Origin: CBDDGJ01 sp965199285
Lineage (GTDB): Bacteria > Pseudomonadota > Alphaproteobacteria > RS24
Length of the DNA stretch: 64,000 bases
Reading direction: 5' to 3'
Assembly: GCA_965199285.1 (NCBI GenBank)
Contig: OZ240687.1
Location: forward strand, 434,001-498,000
How positions within the stretch are numbered: the stretch's first letter is position 1; each line of letters starts with the position of its first letter. Shown here piece after piece: positions 1 through 10,073 of this stretch. Below the pieces are notes generated by a model. That model worked only from the letters and a program-made list of their open reading frames with translations, made no database searches and was not told where the DNA came from. Position numbers and translations under genes: made by a program.

Positions 1-421
1 TGCCAATGCCCAAATTCCAACCGCTTAATTTAGGTGCTACGCGGGTACCATGCGCGGTATCTGTATAAAAAGATAAGTAGCTTTCCGGAATATCATCAGC
101 AAAAACCGTATCCAAGAAAGCCGGCAGGAAAGCAGCAAAAATTGCCGGTGCCACACCACCGAAATTTCCGTCTTTATCGGCATCACGAATTTGCATATCC
201 CATGCAAGCAAAATCTCGATAGCCTTGCGGGTTCTCAGGCTTATCGAAGAATCAACCAAAACCTCTTCAAAATAAGGTATGAAATATTGCGCATTTACAT
301 TGGCAAAAGAAAATTTACCGACAACCGTATCCCATATTTCTGACGGTTGATAAGCTTGCTCCCGCGCGAAATAATCATACATAATCCGCACCCGATCAGC
401 AGCAGCCCATGTATAATACCA
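1..421 (-). pseudogene. penicillin-G-acylase-like pseudogene, distal part (runs off left edge)
   Basis: Reading the minus strand from 421 down to 1 gives one open frame that continues the acylase beta subunit interrupted by the insertion element: it begins WYYTWAAADRV, which lines up with the FLWGGADRV region of E. coli penicillin G acylase, then goes on through ARKAIEILLAWD-like sequence (seen: TRKAIEILLAWDMQ). No stop occurs before the window edge, so the true 3' end lies outside. The frame is intact here but is separated from the start by the element and several lesions, so no full product can be made. Parent gene: periplasmic Ntn hydrolase that cleaves phenylacetyl-type amides. Confidence 0.8.
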
Positions 422-437
422 TTGACGTGCACCCCTA

Positions 438-1356
438 TTATCCTCCATTCATAATTAGAGGTTTTTCAGTTTGTTGATACCCTTTTTGGGTGGTTGATGC
501 AATCAGATATGGGGGTACCCCCATATCTGATTTACGTAAAAATTCCATTAGGGACAAACCCCCTAATGATGAATGCGGTCTATAGTGATTGTAATCATAC
601 CTCCATGCTTCCAAAACCTCCTTTGCTTGTGTCAACGATGAGAATAACGTCTCGTTCAGACATTCATCGCGTAATCTGCCATTAAAGCTCTCAATAAAAG
701 CGTTCTGCACCGGCTTGCCTGGTTCGATATAATGCCAATCAAGCGACCTGTTCTGTTCCCACTGTAAAACCGCATGGCTGGTGAATTCCGACCCATTGTC
801 ACTGACAATCATTTCTGGTTCACCATATTCATCAATTCAGCATGTCAAGTGTGCGTACAACCCGATGACCCGATATACTGGTATCAGCCATCAGGCAAAG
901 GTTCTTACGAGAATAATCATCAACAATGGTGAGTATCTTGAAACGGGTACCGTTGGTGAAACTATCTGATACAAAATCCAGCGACCAGCCCAAAAACTAA
1001 CATCGGCCAGCACGTGAAGGCATAAGCATCGGACAACGACTGCCTTGTGCCCGCTTACGCCCTTTACCTTTGCGTATCTGTAGGCCTTCTTCGCGATAAA
1101 TACGCCGCAGCTTCTTCTCATTCACATGAAAGTCTTCACGACGTAACAATATATGTAAGCGGCGATACCCAAACCGACGACGCTCATGTGACAGGGGCGT
1201 AATCAGGAGCATAACTCACCATCAACACAGGGTAGGGAACGATAACGTACCATTGAACGATCTGCTGATACTACCCCGCAAGCCCCTCAGAATCCAATAG
1301 GCGTTCATTCACACCGTAAATCCCACGAAGATACGATACGGCTTTGCGTTTGCCAT
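438..1356 (-). pseudogene. IS3-family transposase orfB remnant (frameshifted)
   Basis: Pieces of an orfB product can be read in different minus-strand frames. Around 1212-1000 the segment FGYRRLHILLRRE and YREEGLQIRKGKG is present; around 990-840 in another frame WSLDFVSDSF and KILTIVDDYSR follow and end in a stop; 812-438 holds DNGSEFT, ESFNGRLRDECLNE and YNHYRPHSSLGG. These are the DDE catalytic core motifs of the IS3 family. At least two frame breaks (near 1000 and near 838) separate them, and an earlier stop lies near 1280. A functional transposase is not encoded. Confidence 0.8.
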
Positions 1357-1376
1357 TAGTTTTATGTGAGGAGACT

Positions 1377-1594
1377 TTACCACTTTTTTGAATTAATATC
1401 CTTCAACATTGCTATATCAAGGTGTGCTTCGGCCAGAAGTTTCTTCATCTTGTTATTCTCAGCTTCAAGCGTTTTAAGGCGCCTCGTTTCTAAACCCTGG
1501 CTTCCGAAACCGACAGGCCGCTATATTCGCTCTTCCAGTTGTAAAACGTCGCTGACGAAATACCATGGCGCCGACACAAATCTGATGTCTTCAT
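1377..1594 (-). pseudogene. IS3-family orfA remnant (frameshifted)
   Basis: Minus-strand reading gives MKTSDLCRRHGISSATFYNWK, the helix-turn-helix of IS3-family orfA proteins, followed by a stop a few codons later; the adjacent frame continues with LKTLEAENNKMKKLLAEAHL and ends KDINSKKW. One frameshift near 1480 separates the two halves. The usual N-terminal start is not recognisable, the sequence just inside the element end having diverged. Confidence 0.7.
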
Positions 1595-1666
1595 CCCGCT
1601 TTCTTGTTCCTCCTATATTAACAGATACTCTAACAGAAAATGGATGGAATTTAGGGGCGCACGTCA

Positions 1667-3162
1667 CCACATATCTGGCGAGGCCACGCCCTCTGCCGGT
1701 CGGTTATCCAATTCATTAACATATCCGTTGATGGGGTAATTAGTTTCGGATTATGCACGAAAGAGAAAATACCCTGCCAGTCCATAGAACTACCCCCATT
1801 GGCAATTAGACGCCCATTATGGTTAGGCACGCTTGGGATAATACCCGCCAAACACATAACCAATTTGCCCCTCGGCATCGGCATAATAAAGATTAACATT
1901 GATGGAAGATTTTGCCGCTGCTGTCAAAAATTCGTCGTAATTTTGCGCTTTCATAATTTCGATCCAGTCCATTAGCTGGGTAAGCTCTTTGCCATACCAA
2001 CTTCTTTTTTTAGCAATGGCAATGCCTGCTTCCGGGTCATGCTCAACCACAACCCCATGAACCGAATGACAGACAGTGATTATTTCAGCAGGCCACCCTT
2101 CACAGCGATACTCGCTCCCGTTTTTCAAAGGGAATATAACCGTTGTTATAAAAATACTCATCAGGGTTATAAGGGTTCAGCTTTAGAGAAAATAAATCGA
2201 CATTATCCCCCGCTCCCCAAGTTGACCCCCAAGCAATTTCGCCATTTTGCGCAAACATAATTGCCGGATAACCATAAGGCGTATTGCCAACCACCTCAAA
2301 ACCTGCACCATGCAAGCCAACCGAATAAGTATAAGCGGGTGTATAAGTACCGAATTGCGACCCGTTTAGCAGCACGGCATCGGCATTTTTAGTTTGGATT
2401 TTCCAAATACAGCGAGATTACTAAAACCACTTACCGGTACCTCCTGGCAGCTATAATTTGACGATACAGATTTATAAAGCGCAAAGCTTTCCAGTATCGT
2501 CATACGAAATTTTTCTGTCGCCGGTTTCTGCCACTCACCTTTCTGAATGGTCGTCGGCGTTCCTCTATCTTCGACGGCATTAATAAATTATAAATTATCG
2601 CAGCTTTTGCTTCGCCATGCTTAGCCTTTAGTGCTTCAAAAATATCCGCATTGACCCGCTCGGAATTATAATCACCAAACCAGTGTACCATTGACCCAAT
2701 GAAAACCATAGCCACATCATATTCGTCCCATCTCTGTTTAGGACGAAACCCGAAATCGATAAACTGTTTAGGCAATAGCTCTTCGGGATTTTTTCTTATT
2801 TCGGCTAGCCAGCGATTCATATCCGCCGCATAACCCTGCAAAACACCCCTTTGGTTCTTCGGTAAAGCATCAATTTGCTCCACAATCAATGCTGGCTTAA
2901 AACTTCTGATGATACGCTTATCATAGTCGAGATAATCCGACCCCAAAACCTCGGCGGTTCATCCCTGCACGCTACGTAAGGTCATATTCAATGAAAACAA
3001 GAGATCCTGAGCAATGCTATATCCATAGCCATAATATAAATCATAAACATTATCCGCATAAATATGCGCCCCACCGTAAGAATCACGTTTAATATTAACT
3101 TCACCGGCTGCCAATTTAGTGGCAAAACAACATAACACCAAAGCGATAAACCGCTTAAACAT
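1667..3162 (-). pseudogene. penicillin-G-acylase-like pseudogene, proximal part
   Basis: Starts with ATG at 3162, overlapping the symporter stop by 8 bp, and encodes a signal peptide (MFKRFIALVLCCFATKLAAG) and the alpha-chain region. An in-frame TGA at 2959-2961 interrupts LRSVQG-stop-TAEVLGSDYLDYD, where an Arg codon would restore the family sequence (CGA to TGA). The frame later breaks near 2400 (around SNLAVFGKSK, the expected nucleophile Ser at the beta-chain start), again between 2161 and 2100, and near 1720 (before GYVNELDNRP). Segments LLNGSQFGTYTPAYTYSVGLHGAG and YYADAEGQIGYV match the penicillin G acylase beta chain. The intact family is periplasmic and releases phenylacetate-type acids from amides. 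Confidence 0.85.
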
Positions 3163-4771
3163 CGCCAATTTCTGCTTTAATACTCGCGATCTTAAAACGC
3201 TCGATTTCCTGCTGGCCTTTATCTGTATTATCCAAATACGAAAACAGAAATACCGCAAAGAAACCAAATGGCATACTAAATATAGTCGGATAAGCATAAG
3301 GGAAAATGGCTTTTTCATTACCCAGCACACCAACCCAAATGCTATCACTCAAAACAATTAGCACCATCGTAAAGACCAGCGCCAGCACACCACCTCGCGT
3401 TGCCCCATGCGAGGTTAGTCGCCCCCAATACATTGAGAAAATTAAAATCGGAAAATTCACACTTGCCGCAATCGCCATTGCAAAGGCAACCACAATGGCA
3501 ATATTTTGAGTTTCAAACAAGCTGCCCAAACCAACTCCGATAATACCAATAACCACAACCGACCAGCGCGAAATTTTGAGTTCAGTATCATGATCACCCT
3601 GATTGTCTTTAAATGTCACCGAATATAAATCATGCGCAATCGTCGCCGCTGCTGAAATTGTTAGCCCCGCCACAACCGCTAATATGGTTGCAAAAGCAAC
3701 AGCTGCCAAAAAGCCATAAAGAAAGTCACCACCAATCGCCCACGCCGCATGAATAGCTACCATATTCGCACCGCCAATCAGTTGTCCCGCATCATTATAA
3801 AATTCGTTCTGCCCCCAAAGCAGCACAATCGCGCCAAAACCGATAATCAAAATAAACAGATAAAAAATCGACATAAGGACAGTCGCATAAGCGACCGATT
3901 TACGAGCATCGGCGGCATCCTTCACGGTAAAAAACCGCATCAAAATATGCGGCAAACCAGCCATACCAAAACACATTGTCAGCCCTACTGTCACAACGTT
4001 AAGCGGATCATTTTGTAGCCAGCCGCCCGCAGATAAAATCGCTTCGCCATTATTATGTAATTGCGCCGCCTTCTCAAAAATAGTAAACAAACCAAATTTG
4101 AATGTCAAACCGAGAGCTAGCGCAGCACCAGCAATAATAAGCAGAACAGCTTTTACCATTTGCACCCATGTTGTTGCCAGCATGCCGCCAATAGAGACAT
4201 AAATAATCACCAGCGCAGAGACAATCGTTACAGCCAACAAATAATCTATGCCAAATAAAAGTTCAATGAGCTTGCCCGCACCGACCATTTGCCCGATGAG
4301 ATAAAACATCACCACAATCAACGAACAAATGGAAATGAGAATTTTAATTGCCTTACCATCAAAGCGACTGGTGACAACGTTAAAGAATGTATAATTACCG
4401 GAGTTACGAAAACGTTCAGCAATAAAGATAAGCATGAATGTCCAACCGACAATAATTGCATAGCTTAGAATATAAGCATCATAACCAATATTGAACATCA
4501 GCCCCGTAATACCAAGGAGCGTTGCCGCTGAAATGAAGTCACCAGCAATCGCCAAACCATTTTGCAGAGGTGTAATCTTGCCGCCACCCGTATAAAATTG
4601 ATCGCGGTTTTTTGTATGTTGCGCGGCCCAATATGTAATCCCCATGCTGGAAAAAACGAAAAGTAAAAAAACCCAAATCGCCGTTGGGCTGGTTTCAACA
4701 CCATCACTGGCATGGGTAAAACCTGATGATAAAAATAAAAGCAGAAAAGAAACGCATAACCATCTAAACAT
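3155..4771 (-). CDS. sodium:solute symporter (SSS family, ActP-like)
   Basis: A 538-residue membrane protein with a signal-like first segment followed by about 13 hydrophobic segments. The SSS-family core is recognisable: the N-terminal GDFISAATLLGI stretch, an IGQMVGAGKL segment and FGMAGLPHILMRFFTVKD. Closest in type to ActP/YjcG cation-acetate or carboxylate symporters, which is supported by the DUF485 partner encoded immediately upstream with an 8-bp overlap. Substrate cannot be read from sequence; the operon context (amidase, acylase, arylacetate genes) suggests an aryl- or alkyl-carboxylate. The following acylase pseudogene starts inside its last codons, so the three genes were translationally coupled. 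Confidence 0.88.
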   Translation of the reverse strand: MFRWLCVSFLLLFLSSGFTHASDGVETSPTAIWVFLLFVFSSMGITYWAAQHTKNRDQFYTGGGKITPLQNGLAIAGDFISAATLLGITGLMFNIGYDAYILSYAIIVGWTFMLIFIAERFRNSGNYTFFNVVTSRFDGKAIKILISICSLIVVMFYLIGQMVGAGKLIELLFGIDYLLAVTIVSALVIIYVSIGGMLATTWVQMVKAVLLIIAGAALALGLTFKFGLFTIFEKAAQLHNNGEAILSAGGWLQNDPLNVVTVGLTMCFGMAGLPHILMRFFTVKDAADARKSVAYATVLMSIFYLFILIIGFGAIVLLWGQNEFYNDAGQLIGGANMVAIHAAWAIGGDFLYGFLAAVAFATILAVVAGLTISAAATIAHDLYSVTFKDNQGDHDTELKISRWSVVVIGIIGVGLGSLFETQNIAIVVAFAMAIAASVNFPILIFSMYWGRLTSHGATRGGVLALVFTMVLIVLSDSIWVGVLGNEKAIFPYAYPTIFSMPFGFFAVFLFSYLDNTDKGQQEIERFKIASIKAEIGDV

Positions 4772-5084
4772 TGCGCTCTACCTTAATATCGCCTTTGACT
4801 TCGGTAATCGATTTATCCAGAACCTTATTTGCCCAAAAAGCATAATAAACTGTCAGCGCACACCCGCCAATCACTACAATAATCGAATACAGAATAGCTA
4901 TCGTTACGCTATTAGAGGAAAAAGGTTGAATAGCACTAATTTCATGCCCGACAGACATTAGAAACAAATTCGTACCCAATAAAATGAAAAGAAAAACCGC
5001 TGCAAATTGCATGATTCTTTTTCTTTGCCTTCTTAATTTCTGAAATGAATCCAGCTTTTCAATCTCATCATATTGCATTTTCAT
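4764..5084 (-). CDS. DUF485-type small membrane protein, symporter partner
   Basis: 106 residues with two strong hydrophobic segments (about residues 25-45 and 62-85) separated by a short loop and flanked by charged tails. The size, topology and position directly before an ActP-like symporter match DUF485 (YjcH-like) proteins, which commonly accompany these transporters; their exact role is not settled. The coding end overlaps the symporter start by 8 bp. A clear purine-rich stretch precedes the ATG (reverse complement of ctccc near 5090). Confidence 0.8.
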   Translation of the reverse strand: MKMQYDEIEKLDSFQKLRRQRKRIMQFAAVFLFILLGTNLFLMSVGHEISAIQPFSSNSVTIAILYSIIVVIGGCALTVYYAFWANKVLDKSITEVKGDIKVERNV

Positions 5085-5205
5085 AATCTCCCATTTTTAT
5101 CACGCCAAAAGCGATCCTGTGTTCTAGGGAGGAGATAACACAGAACCGCCCTTGCGATTACCCTGACAAGATAATCAGGTATCAGACCTTGCAAAAGAGA
5201 ACAAA

Positions 5206-7443
5206 TTAAAACTCCTTCGTTACACTAATACCAAACACCCTTGGCTCACCTAAAACACCTATTTCACCGGGGCCAATCACATACACATGTGAGAAATAAC
5301 GATCATCGGTCAAATTTCTACCCCAAAGTTTAACCTCAAGGTCACCATTACTATTCATCCAGCTGACATTTGCGTTAACAATTGAATAGGCATCTTCAAC
5401 AACATCATTGTCAACAACATCACCTCGCTTTTTATCTGAATGAAGATATTCGGCATTATAAACTATCTCGGAGCCACCTGAAAGCGTCTGAGCGTAAAGA
5501 GCGTTCAAACTATATTTATTTTTCGGTGCCCGATTAAGCGGCCGCTTCACGATAATGTCACGCCCTGGATCAGTAGTGAAATATTGGCGGAAATTAAAGT
5601 TCGCATCCGTATCAAGATAAGCATAAGTACCACTTAACACTAAATCCTGGGTGGCTAACCATGTGAATTCAAACTCCACCCCCTTAACTTCGGCATCACC
5701 GGCATTAATTGTATCGAAATAACCGAAGCTCGACGGATCAGGGCTGCCACCGATTGGCGAATCCGGATCCTCAAGCAGACCAGGTCCGAAGCGTTGAAAC
5801 TGCAAATTCTCATAATCAAGCTGAAAAACAGCACTATTTAACCGAAGCGTATCTTCAAGCAGTTGAGTTTTCACGCCAAGCTCAACATTGGTTGCCTCTT
5901 CCGGGTTAACACCAATATTGCGTGCAAGCTCTTCGTTGCGTGGCGCAGCACCAAACCCACCGGACTTATACCCCTTGGAATAGCTGAGATAAGCCATAAG
6001 GTCATCATTCGGTTCCCAATTCAGGCTAATTTTCGGTGATGTATTTGTCCATGAACGACTAGCCCGAATACCTGTGCCGGTCGTAATATTACCAAACTCT
6101 TCTTCAATTACAAAACCGCCATTGGTAACGCCGCCACTCGACGAAACAATTTCTTTTTCGTCTTTCGTGTAACGTATACCTACATTGAGTGACCACACAT
6201 CCGTAATTTGCCAATCTGTATGGATAAAAGCCGCCCAGCTTTCTGTTTCGTTAATCTGGCGATAAGCGCCAACAGCATCATTCGTTTCGGGTGAACGCCG
6301 ATCATCGGTTCCAGAGATACGTCTGAACCATTCCGACCGATCAGTTTCTTCCTTAAGATAAAAGGCACCAAGCAAAACATCCAGGTCATCCATAAGCTGT
6401 TGTGAATATCTAAACTCTTGCGTAAAGACCTCACTTTTATCATGAATTTCGTCAACCACATTAACCTGCGACACACCTACCGAATCCATCTCCCAATCTG
6501 CTTTGGTTTCATAATAAGCCGTCACCGAAACAAAATTTGCGCCACCGGCTAAGTCGTGGTCGATTTTAACACTATAGAGATCATTCGTACGTTTTGAAAA
6601 ACCTTCCTGAGCCGGTACCGCGTCAAGGTTTTTTTCAGTTGCGCCAGTTGCATCATAAAGGCCACGCACGGCAGCGGTTTTCAAAGGAATACGCCCCATA
6701 TCACCATTATCTTCGTCTTGCCTAGATGCAGTAAAAGTAATTTCCGTATCATCCAGAGCCCAAAGCAACTGACCTCGCAAATTTAACGCGTCTTCATCGT
6801 TAATTTTGTTACCAGTGCGGATGTTTTTTATATAGCCATCACTTTTGCGCGATAAAGCGGAAATTTTGAAAGCAAGATTATCCGCTACTGGACCGGTTAC
6901 ATAAGCGCCCAAATTGCGTCGTTCATAATTACCTAAATTCGCATTTACCTTGCTCTCAAAGTTTTCCAGATTAGGCTTCTTAGATGTAATGTTAATCGCG
7001 CCACCAATGGCGTTGCGACCAAATTGTGTTCCTTGCGGACCACGCAGAACCTCAATACGCTCAACATCAAAAAAATTAAAAGCTCCATTTGATACGCGGC
7101 CAAAATAAACATCGTCTAAGAATACGGCAACTGAATTTTCCGTTCCTGCGCCATCATCATTTGATGATATCCCGCGTAGGCTAAAAATTGCTTGGCCAGC
7201 ACTAAATGGTGAAAAACTAAAACCCGGAACCCGAAGTGATAGACTAATCGGATCGGAAACATCTGATCGTTCGATTTCATCAGCTGTCATTGCAGTTACC
7301 GCAATTGGTGTGTCCTGCAAATTGGTCGCTTTACGCTCAGCCGTAACGATAATTTCATCTAGTGTCGCATGAGCAATACTCGGCAACGCTAAAAGCATAA
7401 ACGCCGCCGTGCCTATGTTTAAATATGAATTAGGTTTCTTCAT
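5206..7443 (-). CDS. TonB-dependent outer-membrane receptor
   Basis: 745 residues: signal peptide (cleavage after SIAHA), a TonB-box-like stretch (LDEIIVTAERK), plug domain with the SLRGISSNDDGAG and VEVLRGPQGTQFGRNAIGGAINI motifs (seen as IEVLRGPQGTQFGRN), and a long beta-barrel ending in GISVTKEF with terminal Phe. It takes up a substrate across the outer membrane using TonB energy. Position in the arylamine/arylacetate operon suggests the substrate is an aromatic amide, conjugate or polymer fragment rather than a siderophore, but this is inference. Strong ribosome-binding site AAAGGAGG lies just upstream of ATG. exbB, exbD and tonB are not in the window. Confidence 0.92.
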   Translation of the reverse strand: MKKPNSYLNIGTAAFMLLALPSIAHATLDEIIVTAERKATNLQDTPIAVTAMTADEIERSDVSDPISLSLRVPGFSFSPFSAGQAIFSLRGISSNDDGAGTENSVAVFLDDVYFGRVSNGAFNFFDVERIEVLRGPQGTQFGRNAIGGAINITSKKPNLENFESKVNANLGNYERRNLGAYVTGPVADNLAFKISALSRKSDGYIKNIRTGNKINDEDALNLRGQLLWALDDTEITFTASRQDEDNGDMGRIPLKTAAVRGLYDATGATEKNLDAVPAQEGFSKRTNDLYSVKIDHDLAGGANFVSVTAYYETKADWEMDSVGVSQVNVVDEIHDKSEVFTQEFRYSQQLMDDLDVLLGAFYLKEETDRSEWFRRISGTDDRRSPETNDAVGAYRQINETESWAAFIHTDWQITDVWSLNVGIRYTKDEKEIVSSSGGVTNGGFVIEEEFGNITTGTGIRASRSWTNTSPKISLNWEPNDDLMAYLSYSKGYKSGGFGAAPRNEELARNIGVNPEEATNVELGVKTQLLEDTLRLNSAVFQLDYENLQFQRFGPGLLEDPDSPIGGSPDPSSFGYFDTINAGDAEVKGVEFEFTWLATQDLVLSGTYAYLDTDANFNFRQYFTTDPGRDIIVKRPLNRAPKNKYSLNALYAQTLSGGSEIVYNAEYLHSDKKRGDVVDNDVVEDAYSIVNANVSWMNSNGDLEVKLWGRNLTDDRYFSHVYVIGPGEIGVLGEPRVFGISVTKEF

Positions 7444-7587
7444 TTTTTCCTCCTTTGGTATCCAAACAACAGATTAGCAATCTGGCAAACTGGATCTGAC
7501 ACCTTTTATTGCATAAATCAATTATCATCGTCAATTATAATTTAGTTCTAAAGTTAATTTGTTTCTAAGTTTAGTTTACTTTTAAAG

Positions 7588-8988
7588 TTAATTCATAATG
7601 TGGTGTAAGATCGACAATAGAAATCTGTCTTTACCAGTTTGCCCAACAAACTCCATACCAATTGGCAAATTTTCCCGGCTTTTGGCAATTGGCAGAGAAA
7701 ACGCAGGCAATCCTGCATTACTAGCAGGGTCGGTGTTTTGAATATATGTGGTAAATGTGTCTTTCTTTTCGCCATTGACTATGACACCGTCAAGAATGCC
7801 CTCAATATTGCGCGCGACAATCGGAACGGTCGGATATAAAATAACATCGATCTGATGGTTATAAAAATAATCCGTAAATAGAGCTTGCAAGGCCGGACGA
7901 TGTATATTCAAAGCGTCATGATAAACATCTTCGCTGATTGCCTCCGAAAGCGCAGCCGCCATAATTGGCTGCACATCAGGGCTTTGAATATTCGCCAGCA
8001 ATTCTTCCGGTGTCACCTCTGTTTGGAATGTCTTAAGATATTCCGGCATCACTTTGCCGGTTTCAAATAGTACAATTGGAAAACCAGCCTTGCCATTTGC
8101 GGCGGCGATATTTTCGATATCGGCCTCAATAATGGTGATGCCTTTTGTGCGCAGCTTTTCGGTGAAAGCATCAGCTGCGCGCATCACCTCTTCATCCAAA
8201 CCGCTGTAAAAATGAGCCCGTGGCACACCCACTCTGATTTTACCTAATTCAATATCTTCGATTTTTGAATCACCCGTGACGATACCGTCAAGATAAATAA
8301 TATCATCAATCTTCTGCGCCATAAAGCCAATCGTATCACGCGTCGGTGAAATGAGTGTTACCCCGTCTTGTGCATATCTACCGATGGTCGGTCGAAAGCC
8401 GACAATCCCCGTAAGCGCAGCTGGAATACGCACTGAACCGCCTGTATCCGTACCCAACGCAAAACATGCCATACCTGCCTTTACGGCAACAGCCGATCCG
8501 CCACTACTACCGCCTGGAATTTTTCTTTCGTCGACGGGGTTGCGAATGGCGCCAAATGCGAAATTATTGCTGGTAATGCCATAAGCAAGCTCATGCAAGC
8601 CTGTTTTACCGATAGCAATCGCGCCTGCGGCTTCCAAACCCGCAACCACAGAAGAAGATTTTTGCGGCACAAAATTGCGCAATGCCTTAGTGCCAGCAGA
8701 ATTTATCATGCCCGCAATATGTATATTATCTTTTGCCGCAAACACCACACCGTTTAAAGCGCCACCGGTTTTTTCTTTTTCTTTTGCCACTGCACCGTCC
8801 TTATCAATATAGGTAAAAGCATTAAGATGCTGCCCTTCCTCAATCACTGATAAATAATGGCTAACACTCTTTGGTTCCGTGAAACATTGGGATAGGGATA
8901 AAGCTTCCTCTTTTTTTTGTTCGGGTAAATATAAAACACTACCAATGGCGATAAACACTAACAATATACTTAATAATAGGTTACGCAT
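7588..8988 (-). CDS. secreted amidase, amidase-signature family
   Basis: 466 residues with an N-terminal hydrophobic signal or anchor (residues 4-20), so the enzyme is probably periplasmic. The amidase-signature triad is visible: Lys86 (FAAKDNI), cis-Ser161 in PGGSSGGS and nucleophile Ser185 in GTDTGGS, with the 24-residue Ser-Ser spacing typical of the family. It hydrolyses a carboxylic amide to acid and amine or ammonia. Next to a TonB receptor and an (extinct) penicillin-acylase-like gene, it may be the surviving enzyme that releases arylacetates or arylamines from amides. It sits 24 bp downstream of paaE and 144 bp upstream of the TonB receptor gene. Confidence 0.88.
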   Translation of the reverse strand: MRNLLLSILLVFIAIGSVLYLPEQKKEEALSLSQCFTEPKSVSHYLSVIEEGQHLNAFTYIDKDGAVAKEKEKTGGALNGVVFAAKDNIHIAGMINSAGTKALRNFVPQKSSSVVAGLEAAGAIAIGKTGLHELAYGITSNNFAFGAIRNPVDERKIPGGSSGGSAVAVKAGMACFALGTDTGGSVRIPAALTGIVGFRPTIGRYAQDGVTLISPTRDTIGFMAQKIDDIIYLDGIVTGDSKIEDIELGKIRVGVPRAHFYSGLDEEVMRAADAFTEKLRTKGITIIEADIENIAAANGKAGFPIVLFETGKVMPEYLKTFQTEVTPEELLANIQSPDVQPIMAAALSEAISEDVYHDALNIHRPALQALFTDYFYNHQIDVILYPTVPIVARNIEGILDGVIVNGEKKDTFTTYIQNTDPASNAGLPAFSLPIAKSRENLPIGMEFVGQTGKDRFLLSILHHIMN

Positions 8989-9012
8989 AACAACCCTCCC
9001 CTCTCATGAGCT

Positions 9013-10065
9013 TTAATCAGACGTGATTTTTACCTTATTGCTTTTCGGGTAGGATTGGCAAGCCAGCACGTACCCCTCTTCGACTTCATAATCTTCGAGG
9101 CTGAAATTATTTTCCATATCGACCTCGCCCTCAAGAATTTTGCATGTGCAGGTTGAACAAACGCCTGCTTGACAGGAATATGGCATTTCAATGTGATGTT
9201 CCAAAGCTGCCTCCAGCACTGATTGTCCTTGTGTCGGCATCGCAAATTGATGCGTTACCCCATCAAGTGTTACACTCACTTCAACGCTTTTATCGGTAAT
9301 CGCGGCTTCGCTTGTCATCTTTCTTTTCTTTGACGGCGGAGAGGCGAAAAGTTCGAATTTAATTTTGTCTTTCGTAATGCCTTCGGCTTGTAGGAAATCC
9401 GTAATTGTCTTTGTTGCAGCGCGCGGCCCACAAATCAAAAACTGATCATAGATACGCAAATATGGAAAGGTTTCGAATAATGCTTTACATTTTTTCATAT
9501 CAATACGACCCGAGAAAAGTTCCGTATCGCCCTCCCCGCGCGTAAAAATATGAAACAATTCGAAACGATCCAGATAGCGATCTTTAAGGTCATTTAGTTC
9601 CTCACGAAACATGATAGATGACATTGATCGATTGCTATAGAATAATGTCACCCGCGCGCTACTATTTTCTTCGAGAGTGGTTTTTATATTACTCAAAATC
9701 GGTGTGATGCCAGAGCCCGCCGCAAAGGCACAATAGTTTTGTCCTTCATCGATGCTCGCCGTAAATCGACCGACCGGGGGTAGAGCCTCAATAACATCAC
9801 CAACGCTTAATTCATTATTTGCCCAGCTTGAAAACCAGCCATCTGCAATACAACGAATACCGATACGTAACTTATTATCCCGCGCACTTGCACAAATCGA
9901 ATAGGAGCGGCGAATTTCCTCGCCATCAAATTCTTTGCGCAAAGTCAAGTATTGCCCCTGCCGATAAGTAAAAGCATCGCCCGGCGGTGTATCAAAGGTA
10001 ATCACCACAGAGTCAGAACTGCTTTTGTCAATGGTGGCAACAGTGAGAGGTGTAAATTCAAACAT
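9013..10065 (-). CDS. paaE: PaaE-type ferredoxin-NAD(P)H reductase
   Basis: About 350 residues: FAD-binding domain with RRSYSICAS-like motif (seen: IRRSYSICAS), NAD(P)H-binding domain (AAGSGITPILS), and a C-terminal plant-type 2Fe-2S domain with SCQAGVCSTCTC plus a distal Cys in VLACQS. It passes electrons from NAD(P)H to the di-iron centre of PaaA. ATG at 10065 is preferred because GAGG precedes it by 6 nt; an ATG four codons earlier overlaps the paaD stop. As the only reductase gene in this long operon it could also serve the Rieske oxygenase encoded upstream, which is inference. Confidence 0.93.
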   Translation of the reverse strand: MFEFTPLTVATIDKSSSDSVVITFDTPPGDAFTYRQGQYLTLRKEFDGEEIRRSYSICASARDNKLRIGIRCIADGWFSSWANNELSVGDVIEALPPVGRFTASIDEGQNYCAFAAGSGITPILSNIKTTLEENSSARVTLFYSNRSMSSIMFREELNDLKDRYLDRFELFHIFTRGEGDTELFSGRIDMKKCKALFETFPYLRIYDQFLICGPRAATKTITDFLQAEGITKDKIKFELFASPPSKKRKMTSEAAITDKSVEVSVTLDGVTHQFAMPTQGQSVLEAALEHHIEMPYSCQAGVCSTCTCKILEGEVDMENNFSLEDYEVEEGYVLACQSYPKSNKVKITSD

Positions 10066-10073
10066 TTTTATCC

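Larger units (their letters stand above)
422..1666 (-). mobile_element. decayed IS3-family insertion sequence inside the acylase gene
   Basis: The ends are imperfect inverted repeats: TGACGTGCACCCCT at the left end and, read inward from the right end, TGACGTGCGCCCCT. The trinucleotide CCA occurs at 419-421 and again at 1667-1669, consistent with a 3-bp target duplication; removing the element and one CCA restores an open acylase reading frame (DMW joined to YYTW). Length is about 1245 bp, usual for IS3-family elements. Inside are remnants of orfA (helix-turn-helix plus leucine-zipper-like part) and orfB (DDE integrase core), both on the minus strand and both carrying frameshifts, so the element is no longer autonomous. 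Confidence 0.85.

Noticed and set aside
2959..2961. In-frame TGA in the acylase as a possible selenocysteine or readthrough codon
   Set aside because: The family has Arg here, no structure suggesting recoding is evident, and other frameshifts plus an IS show the gene is dead.
5109..5180. Hairpins CTGTGTT/AACACAG and CCTGA/TCAGG as a terminator
   Set aside because: Stems are short and no T-run follows on either strand.
7549..7593. Direct repeat TAAAGTTAATT near the TonB receptor promoter
   Set aside because: Only 11 bp in very AT-rich sequence and the second copy covers the amidase stop; chance is a good explanation.
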